The notes beneath the pieces are model-generated. The model made no database searches. It was not told the DNA's origin and was given only the letters and a program-made list of their open reading frames with translations. Positions 15,677 through 23,633 of a DNA stretch of 45,557 nt are shown here, piece after piece. How positions within the stretch are numbered: position 1 is the stretch's first letter; each line of letters opens with the position of its first letter. A program made the translations under genes and the position numbers. This stretch comes from Hyphomonas sp. UBA5111 (GTDB lineage Bacteria; Pseudomonadota; Alphaproteobacteria; Caulobacterales; Hyphomonadaceae). The stretch is from the NCBI GenBank assembly GCA_002414505.1, contig DHZF01000012.1, forward strand, positions 3,343-48,899. Direction: 5' to 3'.

Positions 15677-16438
15677 ATGCTCGAGAAATTAAAGGCCATC
15701 CTGGAGGCGCGGTCACTGCTTGATCTGCGCGAGACGACGATTTCGGCTTTTGGCGAGATGGGCATGCCGCGGGTGTTTTGCCTGTCGCCTGTCGGGCATG
15801 ACCGCTCGGTCGGCCGGTCAGTGACCAATGCGGGCTTTCCCATGAACTGGGAAACAGCCTATCGCGAGACCCGCCACATGGATGACCCGCTGCCGGATAT
15901 TTCCGTGCGGATCGGTACGGCGTTTCACTGGCACCGTCTGCCAGGGGATGTCGTGCTCAATCAGGAAGAGACCCAATACCTTGAAGACATGGCCAGCTGG
16001 GGCATGGCCAAGGGCATCTGCGTCGCCACCTATGGATCGGCGGCCCGGGTCGGGTTTTTCGGGGCCAGTTCGGAATCCGGCCAAGACGATCTGGACGAGG
16101 TTGATCTCTCCGTGTTCCAGATTGTCGCCGAGATTTCCTATGTTCGCTACTGCCAGCTGATCTCGGCGGAATTGCAATATGAAATGAACCTCTCCAGCCG
16201 CGAACTCGACGTGCTGCACTGGATGGCACAAGGCCGCAGCAATGCCGGCATCGCGGAGATGCTGAACCTCAGCCAGGAGACGGTCGGCACCTATGTGAAG
16301 CGGATCTTTGCCAAGCTGGACGTGTTTGACCGCACGTCCGCTGTGATGAAGGGGGTGATGCGCGGTCTCGTGATCGCTTCCGACCCGAACGTCGAAGCCG
16401 CCGCGCAGGCCCGCCGGGCGCGCCGGAACCGGGCATGA
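15677..16438 (+). CDS. LuxR-family regulator with autoinducer-binding domain (copy 2)
   Basis: A 253-residue paralogue of the preceding gene, aligning over its whole length without gaps through the pocket region: W58, Y62, D70, P71 and W85 fall at identical positions (MDDPLPD, FHWHRLPG). The helix-turn-helix (SSRELDVLHWMAQGRSN, LSQETVGTYVKRIFAKL) is nearly the same as in copy 1, suggesting related DNA targets, while the ligand domain has diverged more. ATG 15677 corresponds to the copy 1 start; an in-frame ATG at 15650 is less likely. This is a tandem duplication with intact frames. Confidence 0.9.
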   Translation: MLEKLKAILEARSLLDLRETTISAFGEMGMPRVFCLSPVGHDRSVGRSVTNAGFPMNWETAYRETRHMDDPLPDISVRIGTAFHWHRLPGDVVLNQEETQYLEDMASWGMAKGICVATYGSAARVGFFGASSESGQDDLDEVDLSVFQIVAEISYVRYCQLISAELQYEMNLSSRELDVLHWMAQGRSNAGIAEMLNLSQETVGTYVKRIFAKLDVFDRTSAVMKGVMRGLVIASDPNVEAAAQARRARRNRA

Positions 16439-16468
16439 CCGGACTGCCCGGAAAGCGACCACAGCCGC

Positions 16469-16507
16469 CTGAATACAACTGAGGGGAAGTGTTCACTTGG
16501 TATTCAG
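16469..16507. promoter_or_regulatory. Inverted repeat upstream of PepSY gene
   Basis: CTGAATAC (16469-16476) and GTATTCAG (16500-16507) form a perfect 8-bp inverted repeat with a 23-base spacer, ending 25 bases before the PepSY start. Its position fits an operator for autoregulation by the adjacent two-component system, but no binding site for that regulator is known to me that would confirm it. Confidence 0.35.
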
Positions 16508-16532
16508 AGCTTGATGCCTATACAGCGATGTG

Positions 16533-16844
16533 ATGATACGGATTTCTGCCCTTCTTCTGGCCCTCGGCCTTGTGGTGACGCCGCCGGCGCTCGCCCAGGA
16601 CTGGCGTAACCAATGGTCGCCGGGCCAGGCGCGTGATTCGGTGCGCGAAGGGAAGACGGTGCCGCTCAGCCAGATTTTCCAGACTCTGAAGCGGCAATAT
16701 GGCGGCTACCAGCTCGGTGCGGACCTGTACGACAATGGCGGGAAGCCGCAATACAAGATCGACTGGATCACCGGCGACGGCCGCAAGATGCGCTTCACGG
16801 TGGACGCCCGAACCGGCGCGGTCCTTGACCGGCAGGGTGCTTGA
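16533..16844 (+). CDS. Exported PepSY-domain protein (feuN position)
   Basis: A 103-residue periplasmic protein: a signal peptide (MIRISALLLALGLVVTPPALA, cleavage after ALA) precedes a single PepSY domain with the LSQIFQTLKRQYGGYQLG helix, the strand QYKIDWITGDGRKMRFTVD and the closing ARTGAVLDRQG. It lies 36 bp before a response regulator and sensor kinase gene. In Sinorhizobium meliloti a small exported protein, FeuN, encoded before feuP-feuQ, modulates that system; this gene is in the equivalent place. GTG 16530 and ATG 16533 are both possible starts, and neither has a clear Shine-Dalgarno. Confidence 0.8.
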   Translation: MIRISALLLALGLVVTPPALAQDWRNQWSPGQARDSVREGKTVPLSQIFQTLKRQYGGYQLGADLYDNGGKPQYKIDWITGDGRKMRFTVDARTGAVLDRQGA

Positions 16845-16880
16845 CCCGACATTGATTTTTTAGATCGGAGGGACGCGTCC

Positions 16881-17564
16881 ATGCGTATCCTGGTAGTTGA
16901 AGATGATTCTGACTTGCGTCGCCAACTGGCCGACGTGCTCTCGCAATCGGGCTATGCGGTCGACCTGGCTGCCGATGGCGAGGACGGCCATTTCCTCGGT
17001 GATACCGAACCCTATGATGCGGTGATCCTGGATCTCGGCCTGCCCAAGATGGATGGGGTCAGCGTCCTGAAGAAATGGCGCGCGGACGGCAAATCCTTCC
17101 CGGTCCTGATCCTGACCGCCCGCGATTCGTGGAGCGAGAAGGTGGCGGGCTTTGATGCCGGCGCCGATGATTACCTCACCAAACCCTTCATCACCGAAGA
17201 ATTGCTTGCCCGCCTGCGCGCCCTGCTGCGCCGCGCTGCTGGCCACTCCGCCGCAACGCTTGAAGCCGGCAAGCTGGTGGTCGACACCCGTGCCGCCCGT
17301 GCCAGCGTGAACGGCGAACCGGTGAAACTGACCGCGCATGAATACCGCGTCCTGTCCTATTTGATGCATCATATGGGCCGCGTCGTGCCGCGCACGGAAC
17401 TGGTCGAGCATATCTATGATCAGGATTTCGATCGCGACTCGAACACGATTGAGGTCTTCATCGGTCGCCTGCGCCGCAAGATCGGCCAGGACCGTATCCA
17501 GACCGAGCGGGGCCTTGGCTACCGCCTTGTCGTGCCGGATGCCGAAACCCGCGTCGTCGGATAA
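16881..17564 (+). CDS. OmpR-family response regulator (FeuP/PhoP-like)
   Basis: A 227-residue two-component regulator. The receiver domain has the acidic pair EDD (7-9), phospho-acceptor D51 in VILDLGLPKMDG, T79 and K101 (LTKPF). The winged-helix output domain ends with IEVFIGRLRRKIG and TERGLGYRL. It sits between the PepSY gene and its partner kinase, and the kinase is translationally joined to ccmI, so the system may be co-expressed with cytochrome c maturation genes. The assignment as a FeuP equivalent is by synteny and sequence type. Confidence 0.93.
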   Translation: MRILVVEDDSDLRRQLADVLSQSGYAVDLAADGEDGHFLGDTEPYDAVILDLGLPKMDGVSVLKKWRADGKSFPVLILTARDSWSEKVAGFDAGADDYLTKPFITEELLARLRALLRRAAGHSAATLEAGKLVVDTRAARASVNGEPVKLTAHEYRVLSYLMHHMGRVVPRTELVEHIYDQDFDRDSNTIEVFIGRLRRKIGQDRIQTERGLGYRLVVPDAETRVVG

Positions 17565-17591
17565 GGCCTGCACCGCGCAGGAGCCCGGACC

Positions 17592-19025
17592 ATGAGCGAC
17601 AGCGCCCTTTCAAACCCGACCCTGCTGGACCGCTGGACGCGCGTGTCATTGGCGCGGCGGATCATGCTGGCGGCGGCTGTGTGGGGACTGGTCGTGCTGG
17701 TCGGCGGCGCGCTCGCCTTGTCAGCGGTCTATCGTGCGCAGACGCTCAGCTTGCTGGAAGAGGATCTGGAACAGAACCTTGTTGGCCTGACCCGCGAGAT
17801 GACCCGCGAAGAGGCGTTTCTTGAGGATGGCCAGGTCACTGATGCCCAGCGCGAATTCTTTCTCGGAGATGTGCGCTTTCGCACGCAATATTCCGGGCGC
17901 TACTGGGCTATTGTGGGGGTCAGCTCCGAAGGCGAAATCGCGGGAGACATTCGCTCGCGCAGCCTCTGGGATGAACCTGTTCCCATCAGCGACGGTCAAT
18001 TGGATCGCACGTTGGCCAATCCCGGGATGACGCAGTTCGGGGACTTTGATCTTGTTGGTCCGGCCGGACAGCATGTGCGCGTGGCGTCTCGCGCGATCCT
18101 GATTGCCAATCGTGACACCCCGCTTGTTCTGGTGGCGGCGGCTGACCGCGCGGCCAATGATGCGGCGGCGACGCGCTTCCGGAATTTGTTGCTGGGCACG
18201 ATGATTGCCTTGTTTGGCGGCGTGTTCGCCGCGATGGTGGCGGGCATTTCATTTTCGCTGCGTCCGTTGCGGCGGATCGGGCACGATGTGGCTGAAGTCC
18301 GAGAAGGCACACGCCAGAAATTGTCGGAAGACTATCCGGCCGAAGTGCGCCCGCTGGCGGACGAACTCAACAAGCTGCTCGATCATAACCGGCAAGTCGT
18401 CGAACGGGCGCGGACGCATGTCGGTAACCTTGCCCATGCCCTGAAAACGCCGCTCGCCGTGCTCCGCAATGAGGCGACCGGCGATACGTTGCTGGACGAT
18501 GTGGTGCGCCGCCAGTCGGAAAGCATGCAGACCAATGTCGAGCATTACCTGAAGCGGGCGCAGATGGTGGCGCGTGCCCAGACGCTGGGGGCTCGCACCG
18601 AATTGCGCCCGGTCGTCGACGGGATCGCCCGCATGCTGAACCGGCTCTATGATGCAAGGGGCGTCAACGTGTCCGTTGACGGCGGGGCCGGGGCCGTGTT
18701 CCGGGGGGAGAAACAGGATCTCGAGGAAATGGTCGGCAATCTGATGGAAAACGCCTGCAAATGGGCTGGCAGCGAAGTGCTGGTGCACATCCATGATGAT
18801 GCCGAGGCCCTGACCATCGAGGTCGAGGATGACGGCAGGGGCCTGACGCCGGAAGAGCGCGCAGGCGCCCTGAAGCGCGGCGTGCGGCTGGATGAGACCA
18901 TTCCCGGCACCGGGCTTGGCCTCTCCATCGTCAAGGAACTGGCAGAATTGCACCGGGGCAGCCTGGATCTGGGGGATTCCAGCATGGGCGGCCTGCAGGC
19001 ACGGCTGAGGTTCCCGAAATCATGA
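17592..19025 (+). CDS. Sensor histidine kinase (FeuQ/PhoQ-like)
   Basis: A 477-residue inner-membrane kinase: TM1 near residues 24-46, a periplasmic sensor of about 150 residues, TM2 near 195-218, then HAMP-like linker and the H-box NLAHALKTPLAVLRNE with phospho-accepting H282. The ATPase domain has N-box NLMENACKWAG, DDGRGL and GTGLGLSIVKELAELH. The ALKTPL form of the H-box is typical of PhoQ-type kinases. It starts 27 bp after the regulator and its stop overlaps the ccmI start by 4 bp. Confidence 0.92.
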   Translation: MSDSALSNPTLLDRWTRVSLARRIMLAAAVWGLVVLVGGALALSAVYRAQTLSLLEEDLEQNLVGLTREMTREEAFLEDGQVTDAQREFFLGDVRFRTQYSGRYWAIVGVSSEGEIAGDIRSRSLWDEPVPISDGQLDRTLANPGMTQFGDFDLVGPAGQHVRVASRAILIANRDTPLVLVAAADRAANDAAATRFRNLLLGTMIALFGGVFAAMVAGISFSLRPLRRIGHDVAEVREGTRQKLSEDYPAEVRPLADELNKLLDHNRQVVERARTHVGNLAHALKTPLAVLRNEATGDTLLDDVVRRQSESMQTNVEHYLKRAQMVARAQTLGARTELRPVVDGIARMLNRLYDARGVNVSVDGGAGAVFRGEKQDLEEMVGNLMENACKWAGSEVLVHIHDDAEALTIEVEDDGRGLTPEERAGALKRGVRLDETIPGTGLGLSIVKELAELHRGSLDLGDSSMGGLQARLRFPKS

Positions 19026-19624
19026 CATTGCGGAACGGCATTATTCTCGCGCTCTGTCTCGCTGTGGCGGTGGGCGGATATCTGCTGGTCGGCAAGCCGG
19101 GCATGGGCGACCAGCCCATGGCAGACCGGCAGGCGGGCCTGATGGAAAAGGTTCGCACCAATCCGCAATCGCTGACCCCGGCCGAAACCCTGTCGCGCCT
19201 TGAAGCGACAGTGAAGGAACGCCCGGACGACCCCCAGCCGCACTATTTCATCGGGGAAATCCTGCACTCACAGGGGCGCACCGCCGATGCTGCGCGGGCC
19301 TATCAGTCGGCCCTGCGCCGGGACAATGAGTTCGTTCCGGCCTTGCTGGCGCTGGCAGATTCCCTCGTCGAGCTGAACAATGGCGCCGTCTCGCCGGAGG
19401 CGACCCGCCTCTTTGCCAAGGCCTATGAACTGGACGAGACACAGGTGCGGGCAGGCATGTGGGCCGCGATGGGCGCAGCGCAGGCTGGCGACCAGGAAAA
19501 GGCCGAACAGGCAATGCGCTACATCTATTCCCGCCTGCCGGAGGATGACCCGCGCCGAGAGCGGTTTGCCCCGATGATTGAGGCGCTCAGCCAGCCGGAA
19601 GCCCCCGCCCCTGAGGCGGAATAG
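19022..19624 (+). CDS. ccmI: Cytochrome c biogenesis TPR protein CcmI/CycH (short form)
   Basis: A 200-residue protein with one N-terminal membrane anchor (NGIILALCLAVAVGGYLLVG) and TPR repeats (PHYFIGEILHSQGRTADAAR, FVPALLALADSLVELN, and a third). CcmI presents apocytochrome c to the haem lyase. The form is short: the usual two-TM N-terminal region of bacterial CcmI is reduced to one segment, with only the periplasmic TPR part after it. Position directly before ccmE and ccmF supports the call. It overlaps the kinase stop as ATGA. There is a proline/alanine/glutamate-rich C-terminal tail. Confidence 0.82.
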   Translation: MTLRNGIILALCLAVAVGGYLLVGKPGMGDQPMADRQAGLMEKVRTNPQSLTPAETLSRLEATVKERPDDPQPHYFIGEILHSQGRTADAARAYQSALRRDNEFVPALLALADSLVELNNGAVSPEATRLFAKAYELDETQVRAGMWAAMGAAQAGDQEKAEQAMRYIYSRLPEDDPRRERFAPMIEALSQPEAPAPEAE

Positions 19625-19680
19625 ACCGGCTGCATCTGCCGCACTCCCCTTTCGGTGCAAGTCCCCCTATAAGTCTGGCC

Positions 19681-20106
19681 ATGCGCGCACGGACACGACG
19701 GCTCTACACATTCGGCATTGCGGCGCTGCTGCTTCTCGCGGCGGCGGTGTTGGCATTCTTTGCGCTGCGTGAGAATGCCAATCTGTTCTACACGCCGGAA
19801 ATCCTCGCGGAAAAAGGCCAGCCCGAAGACGGCAAGGTTGTGAAGGTCGGCGGCTGGGTCGAGCCCGGCTCGCTGGCCTATTCCGAAGACGGCGCGACCA
19901 TGATCTTTACCGTCATCGACAACAGCCCCCACACGATCCGCGTCAGCTATACCGGCATCGCGCCAGACCTGTTCCGCGAAGGACAGGGCGTGGTGGCAAC
20001 CGGCCAGTTCGGGCAGGAGGGCGCGTTTACCGCGCGACAGATTCTCGCCAAGCATGACGAGAACTACCAGCCGCGGGAACTGAAGCCGCTGGACGTCGCC
20101 GGATGA
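19681..20106 (+). CDS. ccmE: Haem chaperone CcmE/CycJ
   Basis: A 141-residue periplasmic haem chaperone, anchored by one N-terminal membrane helix (FGIAALLLLAAAVLAFFAL), with the conserved FYTPEIL segment and OB-fold strands. The haem-attaching histidine is H125 in ILAKHDENY, with the conserved Y129. It carries haem from CcmC to the CcmF/H lyase. It overlaps the ccmF start by 4 bp. Confidence 0.96.
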   Translation: MRARTRRLYTFGIAALLLLAAAVLAFFALRENANLFYTPEILAEKGQPEDGKVVKVGGWVEPGSLAYSEDGATMIFTVIDNSPHTIRVSYTGIAPDLFREGQGVVATGQFGQEGAFTARQILAKHDENYQPRELKPLDVAG

Positions 20107-21986
20107 TCGAACTCGGCCATTTCGCGGCCTTTCTTGCGCTGGCGGCAGCGCTGGCGCAGGGCCTGTTCGGCCTGACCGGCCAGCGGCGGCTTGCGGGCCT
20201 GGCGGCCTATGGCGGCTTTGCCCTGATGACCATGTCTTTCCTGACGCTGGTCGTCGCCTTTGCCCGGTCGGATTTCTCGGTCGCGCTGGTGGCGAACAAT
20301 TCCCACACGCTGAAGCCGATGCTCTACAAGATCGCTGGCGCGTGGGGAAACCATGAAGGCTCGATGGCGCTCTGGTGCCTCGTGACCCTGGGCTTTGGCG
20401 CCGCAGGGGCGCTGTGGATGCGCACGGGGCGCGACCTGTTCGAGGCGCGCGCGCTGGGCATTCAGGGCCTGCTGGCGGTGGGCGCGCTGGCTTACCTCTT
20501 GTTTGCGTCGTCGCCCTTTCTGCGGCTGGACCCGGCGCCGTTCCAGGGCGCGGGGCTGAACCCGCTCTTGCAGGACCCGGCGCTGAGCTTTCATCCGCCC
20601 ATGCTCTATCTCGGCTATGTCGGCTATTCCTTCGTGTTCGCGCTGGCAGCCGCCGGCATGATGGAGGCGCGGGTCGATTCTGTCTGGGCCAGAGAGGCGC
20701 GGCGCTGGTCGCTCGCGGCCTTCATCCCGCTCTCCCTCGGCATCGCGCTCGGCTCCTACTGGGCCTATTACGAGCTTGGCTGGGGCGGCTGGTGGTTCTG
20801 GGACCCGGTGGAGAACGCCTCGCTGATGCCGTGGCTGATCGGGGCGGCGCTGCTGCATTCGGTCGTGGTAACGGAAAAGCGTGAAGGTTTCGGGGCCTGG
20901 TCGGCGCTGCTGGCCGTGCTCGCCTTCCTGTTCTCGATCATGGGCGCCTTTCTCGTGCGCTCCGGCATCCTGACCTCGGTGCACGCTTTCGCGGTGGACC
21001 CGGAACGGGGCACGCTCCTGCTGTTCGGCCTGCTCACCTATGGCGGGTTCGCGCTGGTGCTGTTTGCCATGCGGGCACCGAAACTGCCGGGCGGGAAGCC
21101 GTGGATGTTGCTCAGCCGCGAAGGCGCGCTGATGGCGAACAATATTGTGCTGATCGTGGCGGCGCTGACCGTGCTGCTTGGTACGCTGTTCCCGCTGATG
21201 GCGGAAGCGGTGGGACGGACGATCTCTGTCGGCGAGCCCTATTTCAATCTCACCTTCACGCCGATGCTGGCGCTCCTGCTGGTCATCCTGCCCGTGGTCC
21301 AGGCCTGGGCTTGGGGCAAGGCGGACCTGAAGAACTGGTCGAAATGGGCCATCGGCGGCGCAGCGCTGGCGCTGGCGTTCCTCGCTCTCGGCGTGGGTCT
21401 CTGGGACATTTCCATCGGCGCGGCGCTCGGCCTGGCGCTGGGCGTGTGGCTTGTCTTTGGCGCGCTCTGGGAAATAAAGCGCCGGGCGATTACGCCGGGA
21501 CGGATCTTCCGCCTGCCGCCGCGGGTCTGGGGCATGACGCTGGCACATATGGGCCTCGGCCTGTTCGTGATCGGCGCGGTGGTCGAGACGACCGGCCGCT
21601 ATGAAACCACGGTGGCGCTGGCGGAAGGCGGATCGGGCACGGTGGCGGGCTGGACCCTGACGCTGGATCAGGTGCGTGCGATCGAAGGTCCGAACTGGTA
21701 TGCCGACCGGGCGCAGCTGACGGCGACACGCGGGGGCGCAAAAGCGGTGCTGGCCCCGACGAAACGCTATTATCCTGCGGCGCAGATGCCGACGACCGAA
21801 ACCGCCATCCACAAGACCGGCACGGGCGATCTCTATGCGGCGCTTGGCGAGCAGCGCATCGTCGATGGCGAGCCGCGCTGGGTGTTCCGCGTCTACTATA
21901 ATCCGCTGATCGACATGGTATATTTCGGGGTGATCCTGATGGCGCTGGGCGGCGCCTTCAGCCTGTGGCCGAGGCGGAAAGCATGA
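20103..21986 (+). CDS. ccmF: Haem lyase subunit CcmF/CycK
   Basis: A 627-residue multi-pass inner-membrane protein of the haem-handling superfamily. The tryptophan-rich WWD motif is GWGGWWFWDPVENASLMPWL, and the conserved NNSHTLKPMLYKIAGAWGNH and FHPPMLYLGYVG segments with their haem-ligand histidines are present, along with 14 or so predicted helices. With CcmH and CcmI it attaches haem to apocytochrome c. It overlaps both ccmE and ccmH. Confidence 0.97.
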   Translation: MIELGHFAAFLALAAALAQGLFGLTGQRRLAGLAAYGGFALMTMSFLTLVVAFARSDFSVALVANNSHTLKPMLYKIAGAWGNHEGSMALWCLVTLGFGAAGALWMRTGRDLFEARALGIQGLLAVGALAYLLFASSPFLRLDPAPFQGAGLNPLLQDPALSFHPPMLYLGYVGYSFVFALAAAGMMEARVDSVWAREARRWSLAAFIPLSLGIALGSYWAYYELGWGGWWFWDPVENASLMPWLIGAALLHSVVVTEKREGFGAWSALLAVLAFLFSIMGAFLVRSGILTSVHAFAVDPERGTLLLFGLLTYGGFALVLFAMRAPKLPGGKPWMLLSREGALMANNIVLIVAALTVLLGTLFPLMAEAVGRTISVGEPYFNLTFTPMLALLLVILPVVQAWAWGKADLKNWSKWAIGGAALALAFLALGVGLWDISIGAALGLALGVWLVFGALWEIKRRAITPGRIFRLPPRVWGMTLAHMGLGLFVIGAVVETTGRYETTVALAEGGSGTVAGWTLTLDQVRAIEGPNWYADRAQLTATRGGAKAVLAPTKRYYPAAQMPTTETAIHKTGTGDLYAALGEQRIVDGEPRWVFRVYYNPLIDMVYFGVILMALGGAFSLWPRRKA

Positions 21987-22399
21987 AACAGCTCGTAGTG
22001 ATCCTGATCAGTCTCGTTCTCGCCGGGTTCGCGGCGGCCGAAGACGTTGCGCTGGAGAACCCGCAACAGGAGGCCCGCGCGCAATCCCTGATGCGCGAGT
22101 TGCGGTGTGTCGCCTGCGAAAATGAGCCGATCTCCCAGTCCGCCGCGCCGATTGCCGAAGACATGCGCGCGCGGGTACGCGTGATGATCGAGGACGGCGC
22201 GAGCGATGAAGAGGTGCGCGGCTGGTTCGAGGACCGGTATGGCGAGTTCGTCCTGTTTCGTCCGAAAGCGGACGGTGTGACCGGGTGGCTGCTCTGGGGC
22301 GGGCCGTTCCTGTTGCTGCTGGTGGGCGCGCTCATCGGCATCCGGATCGCCCGCGCGCGCAAGGCCCCCGCCGAGCCGGTGGCGCCTGAAGAGGTCTAG
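21983..22399 (+). CDS. ccmH: Cytochrome c maturation protein CcmH/CycL
   Basis: A 138-residue periplasmic thiol reductase of the haem lyase complex with a signal peptide (QLVVILISLVLAGFAAA) and the active-site motif LRCVACENEPISQS (C42, C45). A C-terminal membrane anchor (LLLLVGALIGIRIARA) follows. ATG 21983 overlaps the ccmF stop. The order I-E-F-H without ccmG is the rhizobial cycHJKL layout, so absence of ccmG here is normal. Its stop is seven bases from the stop of the convergent prepilin peptidase gene. Confidence 0.95.
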   Translation: MKQLVVILISLVLAGFAAAEDVALENPQQEARAQSLMRELRCVACENEPISQSAAPIAEDMRARVRVMIEDGASDEEVRGWFEDRYGEFVLFRPKADGVTGWLLWGGPFLLLLVGALIGIRIARARKAPAEPVAPEEV

Positions 22400-22406
22400 G
22401 GCAGGC

Positions 22407-22964
22407 TTAGTAGAGGCCGGCCGGCAGGAAGAATCGTCCGCCCAGCCACACAACCCAGCCCCCAAAGGCGATGAACGGCCCGAACGGGATCGGTGTGTCG
22501 GCACCCGTCTTGCGCTGGCCCAGAAGGGTCAGGCCCAGCACGCCGAGCAGGGCCGACATGGACGCAACGAGCATGATCGGCGCAAGCCCCGCCCATCCGG
22601 TCCAGATGCCGAGCGCGCCGAGCAGTTTCGCATCCCCGCGCCCCAGCCCATCGCGTCCGCGCAAATGGCGATAGCCGATCTCGACGGCCACCAGCACGCC
22701 ATACCCGACCAGGCCACCAATCATGTGCGCGCGCCACTCCTCCGGCCGGACCAGCCAGACCATCAGGATGCCGAGCAGGGCGGTGGACGCCGTGAGCGGG
22801 TCGGGCAGGGTCAGCGTGCGGGCATCAATGACGCTGAGCGCGAGCAGCAGGCCGCCGAGGCAGAGCGTCAGGATGAGCGTGCCCGGCGGCGCAAAGAGCA
22901 GGCCGCTCGCGGCGACCAGACAGGCGCCAAGCCCAGTCAGCCAGAATGTCAGCTTATTATGCAA
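22407..22964 (-). CDS. Prepilin peptidase (A24 family, peptidase domain only)
   Basis: A 185-residue inner-membrane aspartic peptidase: catalytic D47 in SVIDARTLTLPDPLT and D111 in the GRGDAKLLG motif (GxGD). About six hydrophobic segments are visible. It lacks the N-terminal methylase domain with its cysteine pairs, as in CpaA/TadV-type or minimal type II secretion peptidases. No pilin or secretion genes are adjacent. It is inverted relative to its neighbours and separates ccmH from degP, which in rhizobia are adjacent. Confidence 0.88.
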   Translation of the reverse strand: MHNKLTFWLTGLGACLVAASGLLFAPPGTLILTLCLGGLLLALSVIDARTLTLPDPLTASTALLGILMVWLVRPEEWRAHMIGGLVGYGVLVAVEIGYRHLRGRDGLGRGDAKLLGALGIWTGWAGLAPIMLVASMSALLGVLGLTLLGQRKTGADTPIPFGPFIAFGGWVVWLGGRFFLPAGLY

Positions 22965-23633
22965 TGCCTATTCCTTCTGCCCCACCGAAGGGCACTTCGT
23001 TGAAGACCACCGGCGCAGCGAGAAATCAATGCCTGCCTTTTCAGGGTCCTGCCTGAAACTGCCGGGCAACGAGACTGTCGGGGAAGAGATGCCGACGCCG
23101 CTCCATAGCACTCGTCAGCTGGGTGGGGACGCGCTTGACGATTGCAATGGTCCGGAGATGACGTCCTGGCAGGGACACATTGCCTCCGGAGGCGAATGCC
23201 GCAGTTCCTGAAAACAGGGCCTGTGCGACGCCGGCAAGGGGTATGGGGCCGCTGCATGCTGAAAGGCAGGCCAAGCCATCCCGCCGCCGGCATGTTTACG
23301 CCGGTTGGGATGGTGACCTGACCCTCGCTTTAGCCCCAGAGCCTTGTTCCATTTCCAGAATGATCGCAAAAGGCGAGGCTTACAAGAGGCTTTTGGCCCA
23401 AGCCGCGTAAACTTGTTTGAAAATCAGGTATCTGTAGCGTTACCTTCAGATTTACCCTATCCGGCGGGTGTGTCCCGCCGCCACCGCGTCAATCCGCGAA
23501 AAATCAGGCCGGTTTGCCTTACCCGGCGGTGAAAAACGCCTTACTGTCTTTTAATGACCACAATGCTTGTGGCAGGCTTATGCTGGCCCACATGCCCAAT
23601 ACAGGTAATTTTTTCAGTGACTTGGAGACAGGA
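22965..23633. other. Gene-free gap between prepilin peptidase and degP
   Basis: A 669-bp stretch without a convincing gene. Frames of 70-115 codons exist on both strands but lack ribosome binding sites and look random in composition. GC is lower than in the neighbours toward the degP side. A short perfect hairpin, CGGCGGG (23462-23468) with CCCGCCG (23474-23480), has no T-run. The region must contain the divergent promoters of the prepilin peptidase and degP genes, but I could not identify them. A small RNA or an eroded gene is possible. Confidence 0.4.

Noticed and set aside
19022..22399. Missing ccmG in the cytochrome c maturation operon as a sign of gene loss
   Set aside because: The I-E-F-H order without ccmG is the known cycHJKL arrangement; ccmG is commonly encoded elsewhere in alphaproteobacteria.
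23041..23274. Minus-strand 77-codon frame with signal-peptide-like start in the degP gap
   Set aside because: No Shine-Dalgarno, atypical composition, and overlapping equally long frames on the other strand; could be an eroded gene but is not supportable.
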